A stretch of 25,348 bases of DNA from a virus, in the IMG/VR virus record IMGVR_UViG_3300044527_000493, positions 1 through 25,348 of that record, one strand, 5' to 3'. The stretch's first letter is position 1; each line of letters starts with the position of its first letter. The position numbers were made by a program, and so were the translations under genes. Below, in pieces: positions 6,126 through 12,161 of this stretch. The notes under the pieces were generated by a model. It did not search any database and had not been told where the DNA came from. It saw only the letters and a list, made by a program, of their open reading frames with translations.

Positions 6126-7738
6126 GCGTTGTTGCGTATTGCCGAATCTCTGAGTCTGGGAGTGTACGAACATCTCTGAGCCCAGAAACACAGGCAGATA
6201 GATGTGTACAGTATAAACATTCTAAGCTCGCAGGTGTACCTTGGTCAACCGATAGGTATCCAGAATCCGCACCTCCTGGCTTTTTTATTGACGCGGGAGT
6301 AAGTGCTTATGATAAGAATCATCTAAGTAAGCGCCCCGCTGGCTCCAAGTTGCTTGAGAGCTTACGGCCAGGAGATCATGTTCTCGTTTGGTCGGTGGAC
6401 AGAATGTTCCGCAACGTAGGTGACTTTGGTACTACGATCGATCTGTTTCGTCGCAAAGGCATTCTTGTTCACTTTATCAACGACGACATTGATTTGAGTA
6501 GTCCTAGTGGACAATTGAAGGCGGCCCTACTGGCTGTGCTTGCAGAGCACTTCTCGCGCATGCTTGGCTTCCGAGTGAGGGAAGCTGCGGCGATTAAGCG
6601 ACTAAAGGCAGGTAAGGGCATCAAGTCGGCACGTAGCACACCCAAGTCTATTAGGATGGAGGAGGTGTCTAAGATCAGGGAGGGTGATCTGCCAAGCAAG
6701 ATACTATCTCCATACGCAAAGCCAAAGAAGCAGGTTCAATCGCTCAAGCGTGTTTGGGGTTACATTCGCGTTTCATCAGATGGTCAGCTAGAGAGTGGCT
6801 TGGGTTTAGCCAATCAACGGATGAGAGTTGAGGAGGAGTTAGCCAAGTACTCTGAGAGCGAGTGCATGGGGGTTGTGGCTGACGAGGCGGTGTCTGCGTT
6901 TAAGGTTCCCTTCGATCAGCGCCCAGGTGGCAGTAGATTCTTGAAGGAAGCAAAGCCAGGAGATTGTTTAGTTGTTTACCGTGGAGACCGTATCTTTCGT
7001 TCGCTCAAGGACATGGCCAATACAGTGGCTATGTTGAGGAAGAAGGGTTTAACGCTAAGGCTGATAGAAGAGAACATCTCTACCGACAGCACTGACTCAG
7101 ACTGGTACCTAAGTCTGGTTACAATGTTTGCGGAACTAGAAAGCAAAATCAAGTCAGCAAGGGTTGTGGAGTGCTTCTCGCGTATGAAGCGTGAAGGTCT
7201 CTGCTACACTGAGCCTCATCGATTCATGCTCTACAAAGGTGTTAAGTGTGGCAATCAAAGCAGGTACATCGTTGACTGGGCAAGGGCGGCTAGGTTTCAA
7301 ATGGCGATGACTGTACGACGAGAGTACGGGTTCAAGGGCACGCACTCCTGTGCTATCGTCAATGCAATCACTGCTCAGCAAAAGGGCATTAAGCCAGCGG
7401 TGTATGCGATCAAGGGAAGATTGAGTCGCAAGGATGTGAGGACCAAAAGGGTCAAGCCAAAGTATACGCCTTTATTTAATCGTCAGGTCACTTCGGTCGA
7501 AAACATCTGGCCTCAGTTCTTGGACTCAATCGGTGCCGTGGGAGCCAAGCGATTGAATAAGATAGCCAGAGATCAGTTGGCAACAAACATCTCGCAACTC
7601 AGCCTCGCTTTCCTGAAGCGGTCTGGGGTACCTATGGATCGACTCACACGGTACTTCGTTGTTTGTGGTGTCGACGCCAGAGTTCCTCTCGACAGTATGC
7701 CGAGTGACAATCTTTTGGCTACGGCTCAAGATCTTTAG
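6062..7738 (+). CDS. Two-headed serine recombinase (tandem resolvase catalytic domains)
   Basis: 558-residue protein with two resolvase/invertase catalytic domains in series. Domain 1 (about 22-180): VVAYCRISESG with R28 and S30, SKRPAG (R91), VWSVDRMFRN (D113, R114, R117) and the SPSGQL turn. Domain 2 (about 230-380): VWGYIRVSSDGQ with R236 and S238, DQRPGG (R287), VYRGDRIFRS (D309, R310, R313). All hallmark catalytic residues of the family are present twice. Domain 2 lacks the SGQL turn, having TDSTDSDW instead. A basic linker of about 50 residues separates them, and a C-terminal domain of about 170 residues, basic and without an obvious zinc ribbon, follows. The start is TTG at 6062, supported by AGAGGGG 8 nt upstream; no ATG precedes domain 1. 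Serine recombinases normally carry one catalytic domain and act as tetramers. Integration/excision of the phage is the likely role, DNA inversion or resolution an alternative. Confidence 0.9.
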   Translation: MASRPAKKSATGSTFFTERPPCVVAYCRISESGSVRTSLSPETQADRCVQYKHSKLAGVPWSTDRYPESAPPGFFIDAGVSAYDKNHLSKRPAGSKLLESLRPGDHVLVWSVDRMFRNVGDFGTTIDLFRRKGILVHFINDDIDLSSPSGQLKAALLAVLAEHFSRMLGFRVREAAAIKRLKAGKGIKSARSTPKSIRMEEVSKIREGDLPSKILSPYAKPKKQVQSLKRVWGYIRVSSDGQLESGLGLANQRMRVEEELAKYSESECMGVVADEAVSAFKVPFDQRPGGSRFLKEAKPGDCLVVYRGDRIFRSLKDMANTVAMLRKKGLTLRLIEENISTDSTDSDWYLSLVTMFAELESKIKSARVVECFSRMKREGLCYTEPHRFMLYKGVKCGNQSRYIVDWARAARFQMAMTVRREYGFKGTHSCAIVNAITAQQKGIKPAVYAIKGRLSRKDVRTKRVKPKYTPLFNRQVTSVENIWPQFLDSIGAVGAKRLNKIARDQLATNISQLSLAFLKRSGVPMDRLTRYFVVCGVDARVPLDSMPSDNLLATAQDL

Positions 7739-7882
7739 GGATTCCATTGCTACGGTGACAGTCGCCGGTATCCTTACTTCATCTTGCTCTGCTCGAAGTG
7801 TTTCGACTTGCGTAGTAAGCTCAGTGATTCCCTGAGTCAGTGCGTCTAATCCTTGGATTATGTAATCTTCGTTAGCACTCAT
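7526..7882 (-). CDS. Small hypothetical protein, N-terminal coiled coil
   Basis: 118-residue ORF whose ATG lies within the end of the HTH gene (11-nt overlap, AGGAAA upstream), so translation coupling is likely. Residues 1-48 form a plausible coiled coil (GLDALTQGITELTTQVETL). The remaining 70 residues are antisense to the recombinase 3' end (213-bp convergent overlap) and look less protein-like, so the functional part may be only the N-terminal half. No family was recognised; partnership with the HTH protein is an inference from the coupling. Confidence 0.5.
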   Translation of the reverse strand: MSANEDYIIQGLDALTQGITELTTQVETLRAEQDEVRIPATVTVAMESLKILSRSQKIVTRHTVERNSGVDTTNNEVPCESIHRYPRPLQESEAELRDVCCQLISGYLIQSLGSHGTD

Positions 7883-8102
7883 TTAGTTTCCTTAGAAATC
7901 TATAGTACGCTTCCATCGAAGTTCTCATGCCGCCTGGGGTTTTAATAACTTCCAGTTGCACTGTCTTGCCTCCAACACTCTCTCGGCCAACACGTACCAA
8001 CTCGTAGATGTTGTTGTACGTTCTCTGTAGCCTCTGACCTAACTCCTTGAGTGTTACAAGCTCTTCAGTTCTGGGGTCAATCATTCCGACTACCTGCTCC
8101 AC
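7872..8102 (-). CDS. HTH protein, DUF1580/excisionase-like
   Basis: 76-residue protein from the GTG at 8100-8102, which has AGGAGG 8 nt upstream; the frame is open to a TTG at 8123 but that part contains the SD itself. The sequence holds LVTLKELGQRLQRTYNNIYELVRVG, a winged helix-turn-helix recognition pattern, followed by VQLEVIKTPGGMRTSMEAYYRFL. The LE-x4-GG-x-R-TS-x-EA-x-x-RF pattern recalls DUF1580-type proteins, which are abundant in planctomycetes, and MerR/Xis-like excisionases. Position next to a serine recombinase and beside repeated sequences at 8120-8168 fits a recombination directionality factor or a repressor. The family call is from pattern memory. Confidence 0.7.
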   Translation of the reverse strand: MEQVVGMIDPRTEELVTLKELGQRLQRTYNNIYELVRVGRESVGGKTVQLEVIKTPGGMRTSMEAYYRFLRKLNEC

Positions 8103-8119
8103 TTTTTTATCCTCCTCTT

Positions 8120-8168
8120 CCAATTATTGTTCTGCTCTCACCAGTATTACCTTTGAGAGCCAATTATT
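8120..8168. promoter_or_regulatory. Candidate operator or recombination site: dyad between direct repeats
   Basis: An inverted repeat spans 8134-8160: GCTCTCA and TGAGAGC as outer arms and GTA/TAC as inner arms around a central T at 8147, giving 10 of 13 paired positions. It is flanked by two exact copies of CCAATTATT at 8120-8128 and 8160-8168, whose starts are 40 bp apart. It lies just upstream of the HTH gene (-) and before the scaffold gene (+). This could be the operator of the HTH protein, a promoter control region, or an att-type site. Confidence 0.5.
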
Positions 8169-8198
8169 TCTTGTGGCAGTTGGAAAGATATGCGGAGA

Positions 8199-8217
8199 CC
8201 CCCTTCCACCCCACCCC
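8199..8217 (-). other. G-rich tract on the - strand upstream of the scaffold gene
   Basis: The + strand is almost pure pyrimidine here (C runs of 5, 2, 4 and 4), so the - strand carries G runs of 4, 4, 2 and 5 with 1-2 nt between them. It lies directly before the scaffold SD (AAGGAAA, 8218-8224). It falls short of a canonical four-run G-quadruplex, because one run has only two Gs. Confidence 0.35.
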
Positions 8218-8228
8218 AAGGAAATGAC

Positions 8229-9437
8229 ATGGCTGATAGCGAATTGACCAAGATGATTCAGGAGAGATTAGCGGAGCGTGCCGCTAATCGTGATGGAGCA
8301 ACTGCACCTGAGGCTGAGTCAGTCGAATCAGAAAGTGCAACTCCAGAGGCTGTTGAGCAGCAGGTCGAGTCGGCGGTAGAGCAGCAGCCTGAAGCCAAGG
8401 CACCAGAAGCTGGCTCCGAACCCGCACCTGTAGCCGAAGTCTCTCCGCTAAAGCAAGCATTAGCTAAAGTTAATATCGCTGCCGACCAGTATTCTGAGGA
8501 TGAGATTCAGAAGCAACTGGTTAATGTTTTTGCTGAGCGTGATGAGCAGCGACGAAGAATGGCTGAGTTACAGGCTCAGGTTGAAGCTCTTAGTCAGCAG
8601 CAGCCGGTTCAGCAACAGATTGCAGAGCCAGTCAAGCCTGAGACTAACGAACAAAAGCTACGTCGCTGGCAAAAGGTTGAGATCGACCAGAATCTAACCA
8701 AGTATTGCGAGTTCGACGACAAGACCTCGAAGTTTTTGCCTGATCCTAAGTATGGGATCGATGGACAGAAAGCCGCTCAGCAGCTTAATGAGGCCGTCAC
8801 TGAGCAGCAGAGACGCAGCCAGCTTATGGTCAATGATCCAGTGACTGCAATGCAGGAAGCTGGGTTGCTAGAGGAAATTGAAAACAAAATCGAAAGCCGC
8901 ATTAAAGCTTACCACACCCAGCTAGCTGCGAATCTAGCTGAGAAGCAAAAGCAGGTGCAGGCTTATAGATACCAGCAGCAAGAAGAGAACGAGTTCCAGA
9001 AGTTCTACACCGACCACAAAAACGAATTCTTCCGAGTCAGTAATGATGGCAATGTCATGGTTGGCTTGGATGGAAAAGAAATTCCTACAGAGCGTGGGCT
9101 GCTTTACAGCAACAAGGTTCGAGAGATCTGCAACGAACTTGGTGTGGATCAGCCAGACCTACGTATCTGGAAGTTGGCGTACAGGATGCTTCCCCCAGTA
9201 GAGCCTGCCAAAAACCAAGAAGAGTTGGCGGCAGAAAAGAAGCAACAGGTTGAAGCAAAGAAGAATCAGTTTGTAGAGCAGGCCAGGAAGAAGCCTGACG
9301 CACGAAAGGTGCAAGTGAGCAATGCTTTTGTGCAGCCGGTAGAAACGCCGGTGAATCGTAAGATGTCATTTCGAGAAATGTTAGAGCGTGATCCAGACAA
9401 CGCTGAGATTCTGGGCGCGAACTACAGGGGAAACTAA
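8229..9437 (+). CDS. Capsid scaffolding / head assembly protein
   Basis: 402-residue, acidic, Gln/Glu/Ala-rich protein predicted to be mostly helical and partly disordered, immediately upstream of the major capsid gene, the normal place for a scaffold. Residues 1-75 are an Ala/Glu/Pro-rich low-complexity stretch (PEAVEQQVESAVEQQPEAK), followed by coiled coil (RMAELQAQVEALSQQQ) and long charged helices. The C-terminal part contains NRKMSFREMLERDPDNAEIL, a conserved-looking short helix that could bind capsid protein. The start at 8229 has AAGGAAA 5-6 nt upstream; the frame extends to an ATG at 8190 without SD. No protease motif is visible, so whether the scaffold is cleaved is unknown. The function is inferred from composition and position. 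Confidence 0.7.
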   Translation: MADSELTKMIQERLAERAANRDGATAPEAESVESESATPEAVEQQVESAVEQQPEAKAPEAGSEPAPVAEVSPLKQALAKVNIAADQYSEDEIQKQLVNVFAERDEQRRRMAELQAQVEALSQQQPVQQQIAEPVKPETNEQKLRRWQKVEIDQNLTKYCEFDDKTSKFLPDPKYGIDGQKAAQQLNEAVTEQQRRSQLMVNDPVTAMQEAGLLEEIENKIESRIKAYHTQLAANLAEKQKQVQAYRYQQQEENEFQKFYTDHKNEFFRVSNDGNVMVGLDGKEIPTERGLLYSNKVREICNELGVDQPDLRIWKLAYRMLPPVEPAKNQEELAAEKKQQVEAKKNQFVEQARKKPDARKVQVSNAFVQPVETPVNRKMSFREMLERDPDNAEILGANYRGN

Positions 9438-9455
9438 CGAGACAAGGAGTAGTCA

Positions 9456-10568
9456 ATGTCTGAGGCAATTTTAGCCATTCGGAACACAGCACCTAAGTAC
9501 CTAAAAGGTGCATCCGATCAAACGGTACGCAACCGTTTCTGGTTGGCCTTGCTGCAAAGCGAAGGTCGCATTCTTTACAACCAGAGCGGAACGTCGACGA
9601 CCTGGACTGTGCGAGCACGACAGCCAGCCGCTCGAACCCATTCCAGTGGTGTTGGTGTGATCTACGAACATCACCAAGCATTCGAGCAGTTGACTGTACC
9701 AGTCGCTGGCTTGATTGGAACTCAAGCACTGGATCTCAAAATTCAGATGATGAACAAGGGTCCGTTGGCGATCGTCGATCTTTATGCTGATGCGATGGAC
9801 TCGGTTCTCGCTTCGGTAGGCAATCGATTGTCGGCTGAGTTGTTCTTGCGAAACACTGGCAACGATGACCAGATCGTGGGTATCGATACCCCGATGGTTC
9901 CAGACGGATCGGTTTCGGTTAACGACCGCGTAGCACTGCCTTCTAGCTCTGCCTCTTACGGTGGCAAGTTGGTTCGCCCAGGCTCCTACGGTGGAACATG
10001 GTCAAACAACTTGGCTGCTGCTAATCGTCCTTCGGGCTTGCTCACCACTGACTGGCCTCTTGGATCTGGCACAGCCGATTACGATTTCGTGAGTCCCAAG
10101 CTCATCAATTACGCATGTCCTCAGTGGGGCACTGGTGGTAACACTTGGGCCGATAACTGCGAGCATGTGATTCGTCGTGGTCGTAGCTGGATTCGTCACT
10201 TGTCTGGTGGCAGCAAGATCCCAACCTTGCACATGCTAAGCCAGGAATTGTTCGACGAGTTCCAAGATCGCTTGGTCGTTCGCGAGCGATTGCAGGTTAG
10301 CGATTACGCTGGCAAGCTTGGCTTTGCAGAAGATGTGATCAACTACAACGGTGCAATGATTAAGAGTGAGTTCGATTGTCCAGCGGGCACTGGCTATGCA
10401 GTGAACCTAGATGAAATGAGCTTGTTCAGCTTGCACGATCAGTTGTTCTACTTGGTTGGTCCAGAGTTCAACAACACCGCAATGGCCCATGAAGTGGCTA
10501 TTGGTTTCTTTGGGAATTTAAGGTTCAATCCAAAACATATTGCCAAGTACGGTGCTTTCGGTTCTTAA
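9456..10568 (+). CDS. Major capsid protein
   Basis: 370-residue protein with AAGGAG 8 nt upstream. The N-terminal part (RFWLALLQSEGRILYNQSG, then TWTVRARQ) follows a pattern seen in major capsid proteins of many uncultured tailed phages, and the C-terminus (HEVAIGFFGNLRFNPKHIAKYG) is typical of the last strand and arm of such shells. The middle has Gly/Ser/Thr-rich insertions (SSSASYGGKLVRPGSYGG) consistent with surface loops. Position between scaffold and decoration genes supports the call. The codons look biased in an even, highly-expressed way. It assembles the icosahedral head, presumably with an HK97 fold, which is inferred rather than visible. Confidence 0.8.
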   Translation: MSEAILAIRNTAPKYLKGASDQTVRNRFWLALLQSEGRILYNQSGTSTTWTVRARQPAARTHSSGVGVIYEHHQAFEQLTVPVAGLIGTQALDLKIQMMNKGPLAIVDLYADAMDSVLASVGNRLSAELFLRNTGNDDQIVGIDTPMVPDGSVSVNDRVALPSSSASYGGKLVRPGSYGGTWSNNLAAANRPSGLLTTDWPLGSGTADYDFVSPKLINYACPQWGTGGNTWADNCEHVIRRGRSWIRHLSGGSKIPTLHMLSQELFDEFQDRLVVRERLQVSDYAGKLGFAEDVINYNGAMIKSEFDCPAGTGYAVNLDEMSLFSLHDQLFYLVGPEFNNTAMAHEVAIGFFGNLRFNPKHIAKYGAFGS

Positions 10569-10619
10569 TCGTTAGTTCCGTCGTCGTAACAAAACAAACC
10601 TAACAGGGAGAAAAATAAA

Positions 10620-11144
10620 GTGGGTGCAGTTCAAACGAATATGTATCGGCTAGGCGAAAAGGCTGTAGCCGGTGAACTAGAGTCTTTGCTTGGGACAGTT
10701 CGAGAGTTCACTGATGTGAATTACTCTGCGATTGATTCGCAACGCAAACTCTTGTCAGGTCGCCGCATCAAAGCGATGTGGGTTAAGAATGACTCCGGTG
10801 GAGCGCTCAATCCTAATGAGTGCTTAACCTGGAAAAGTGGATTGGCTGGAACTTACGTTGGTGGTGTTACCGGCGCTGCTGGTACTGGAGTTGGTGCAGT
10901 TGATCCTTATGTGACATCTGTGGCTAACGGCGAGCACTTTTGGATGCTCATTGAAGGTCCAGGCAAGGCTCGTTCTGCCGGTTCTATTTCGGCTAACGCT
11001 ATTCTGATTCCTGCCGCTACTGGTGAAGTCACGACTGTGACCAACGACGCGGCTGGCTCCTTGAGTGCGTGTGGTCGTGCAGTGACCGCAGCAACGGCAG
11101 CAGATCAAACCATTGATGTGGTCTGGAAGTTCCCAGGCTACTAA
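10620..11144 (+). CDS. Capsid decoration (cement) protein-like
   Basis: 174-residue protein starting with GTG at 10620, preceded by GGGAG and an A-rich spacer of about 9 nt. It is Gly/Ala/Ser/Thr-rich and predicted to be beta-rich: WVKNDSGGALNPNECLTWKSG, VANGEHFWMLIEGPGKAR and a C-terminal DQTIDVVWKFPGY. The 'NGEHFW-x-LIEGP' phrase and the placement right after the major capsid gene resemble DUF2190-type and other small head decoration proteins. It would bind the outside of the mature capsid. The fold is inferred. It is followed by a gap with a hairpin. Confidence 0.6.
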   Translation: MGAVQTNMYRLGEKAVAGELESLLGTVREFTDVNYSAIDSQRKLLSGRRIKAMWVKNDSGGALNPNECLTWKSGLAGTYVGGVTGAAGTGVGAVDPYVTSVANGEHFWMLIEGPGKARSAGSISANAILIPAATGEVTTVTNDAAGSLSACGRAVTAATAADQTIDVVWKFPGY

Positions 11145-11167
11145 TCGTTTATGTGACCATGGAAACG

Positions 11168-11199
11168 GCCAGTGGGTGGCAGGGATGCTGCTCACTGGC
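11168..11199 (+). terminator. Hairpin after the decoration gene, possible attenuator
   Basis: GCCAGTG (11168-11174) pairs with CACTGGC (11193-11199), with an inner GCAG/CTGC pairing, in the 92-nt gap between 11144 and 11237. It is followed by TTCTGTTGG rather than a run of T, so it is not a canonical Rho-independent terminator; partial termination or transcript protection are alternatives. Confidence 0.4.
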
Positions 11200-11236
11200 T
11201 TCTGTTGGCACTAAGTAAAAAACAAGAGGTGATGTT

Positions 11237-11428
11237 GTGGATAAAGTTAAGGGCGTGACACCTAAGGGTGAAGTAATTAATCAGCCTAAGTATACGGCTA
11301 ATGCCAAAGCTTACGGCTCAGAGCCAATCATTCAGAACGTCGTCCCTGAAACCTCGGCCCTTCAGAAGGAGCCAGTGGTGGGCGACATGTGGAAGAGCAT
11401 GGTCTCTCCAATCAAGTTAAATAAATAA
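11237..11428 (+). CDS. Small hypothetical protein in the head gene cluster
   Basis: 63-residue protein starting with GTG at 11237, with AGAGGTGAT just upstream. It is Lys/Pro/Val-rich and probably extended or disordered (KGVTPKGEVINQPKYTANAKA). It lies in a separate transcript-like segment flanked by hairpins, between the decoration and zinc-finger genes. No family was recognised; a virion-associated or head-maturation role is suggested only by position. Confidence 0.6.
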   Translation: MDKVKGVTPKGEVINQPKYTANAKAYGSEPIIQNVVPETSALQKEPVVGDMWKSMVSPIKLNK

Positions 11429-11452
11429 CCCCGAATGTTTTATGTTCTGGGG
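11429..11452 (+). terminator. Hairpin just after the stop of the small head-cluster gene
   Basis: CCCCGAA (11429-11435) pairs with TTC-T-GGGG (11445-11452), leaving one bulged T, with a U-rich 9-nt loop. It lies directly after the TAA at 11428. There is no T-run behind it, so a terminator role is uncertain. Confidence 0.4.
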
Positions 11453-11474
11453 GGTGGCTGGTGCCGCTGGGGTA

Positions 11475-11504
11475 GGGGCTGGTGAGTAATTACTTACTGG
11501 CCCC
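11475..11504 (+). terminator. Long near-perfect hairpin before the zinc-finger/terminase genes
   Basis: The arms 11475-11489 and 11490-11504 pair over about 13-15 positions in RNA, with GGGGC/GCCCC at the base, three G-U wobbles and AGTAA/TTACT at the tip. It sits in the non-coding gap between 11428 and 11523, downstream of the highly expressed capsid genes, and ends 18 nt before the next ATG. It would stop or process the capsid transcript, or shield the RBS of the following gene. Confidence 0.5.
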
Positions 11505-11522
11505 GCTTCGTTGAGGAACAGT

Positions 11523-12161
11523 ATGTCACTAAACCTTAGAGTCACTAATCAGGCAAGTCATTGCAATCAATGTCGTCAAGTATTTCCTAATCGCATGCTT
11601 TCCGGTGGGTACTGTGGCGATTGCAGAGAAGTTAGGCGAGAGCAAATACACAGAGAGTTGCTGATGAGCGATACGCGTCAAACAGCCCAGTTTTCAAGAG
11701 AGTTGCTGTCTCGAATCAAGAAGGCTGGATCAGATCAGCAGGTTCTTGATCAGGTATTCTCCAAGTTTACTGATCTAGTGGGTGGTGCTGATGGATTGGC
11801 TGTCAAGCTCAAGGAGGACTTTGATAAAGTCCGTGGTGAGAATCTGACGCAAAAAGAACAATTGATGTTTGAGCGAAAGGATTCGGTAATCGTCAAGTAT
11901 TGGCAGATGATATTGAGCCTGCAAGAGAAACTTGATGATCGCAATAACGTGGATGCGTCAGGTCTTACGGACGATGACCTGAAAGCAACCTTAGCACAAC
12001 TTGCGGCTCGTATGATGCAGGATGATCCTAACTTTCGCATTCAGGTCATCAATAGCGTTGCGATGCAGAGTGAGCCTATCGACGTAGAAGTTACTCCAGC
12101 GATAGCAGAAGAGTCTCCTACTTGGGAATACAATCCAGATGACGAATCTGAATCTGAGTAA
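11523..12161 (+). CDS. Zinc-finger protein upstream of terminase, TerS candidate by position
   Basis: 212-residue protein. The ATG at 11523 has GAGGAA about 5 nt upstream; the frame extends to a TTG at 11511. Near the N-terminus is a four-cysteine zinc ribbon: C14-x2-C17 and C31-x2-C34 (SHCNQC, then GGYCGDC). The rest is helical and charged, with VFSKFTDLVGGADGLAVKLKE and a coiled-coil-like ILSLQEKLDDRN, ending in an acidic tail. It overlaps the large terminase gene by 23 nt. The small terminase usually sits directly upstream of the large subunit and binds DNA, so TerS is a candidate role, but no TerS signature is visible; a capsid or regulatory role is also possible. Confidence 0.5.
   Translation: MSLNLRVTNQASHCNQCRQVFPNRMLSGGYCGDCREVRREQIHRELLMSDTRQTAQFSRELLSRIKKAGSDQQVLDQVFSKFTDLVGGADGLAVKLKEDFDKVRGENLTQKEQLMFERKDSVIVKYWQMILSLQEKLDDRNNVDASGLTDDDLKATLAQLAARMMQDDPNFRIQVINSVAMQSEPIDVEVTPAIAEESPTWEYNPDDESESE

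Noticed and set aside
8199-8217. Canonical G-quadruplex call
   Set aside because: One of the four G runs has only two Gs, so it fails the usual four-run rule; kept only as a low-interest finding.
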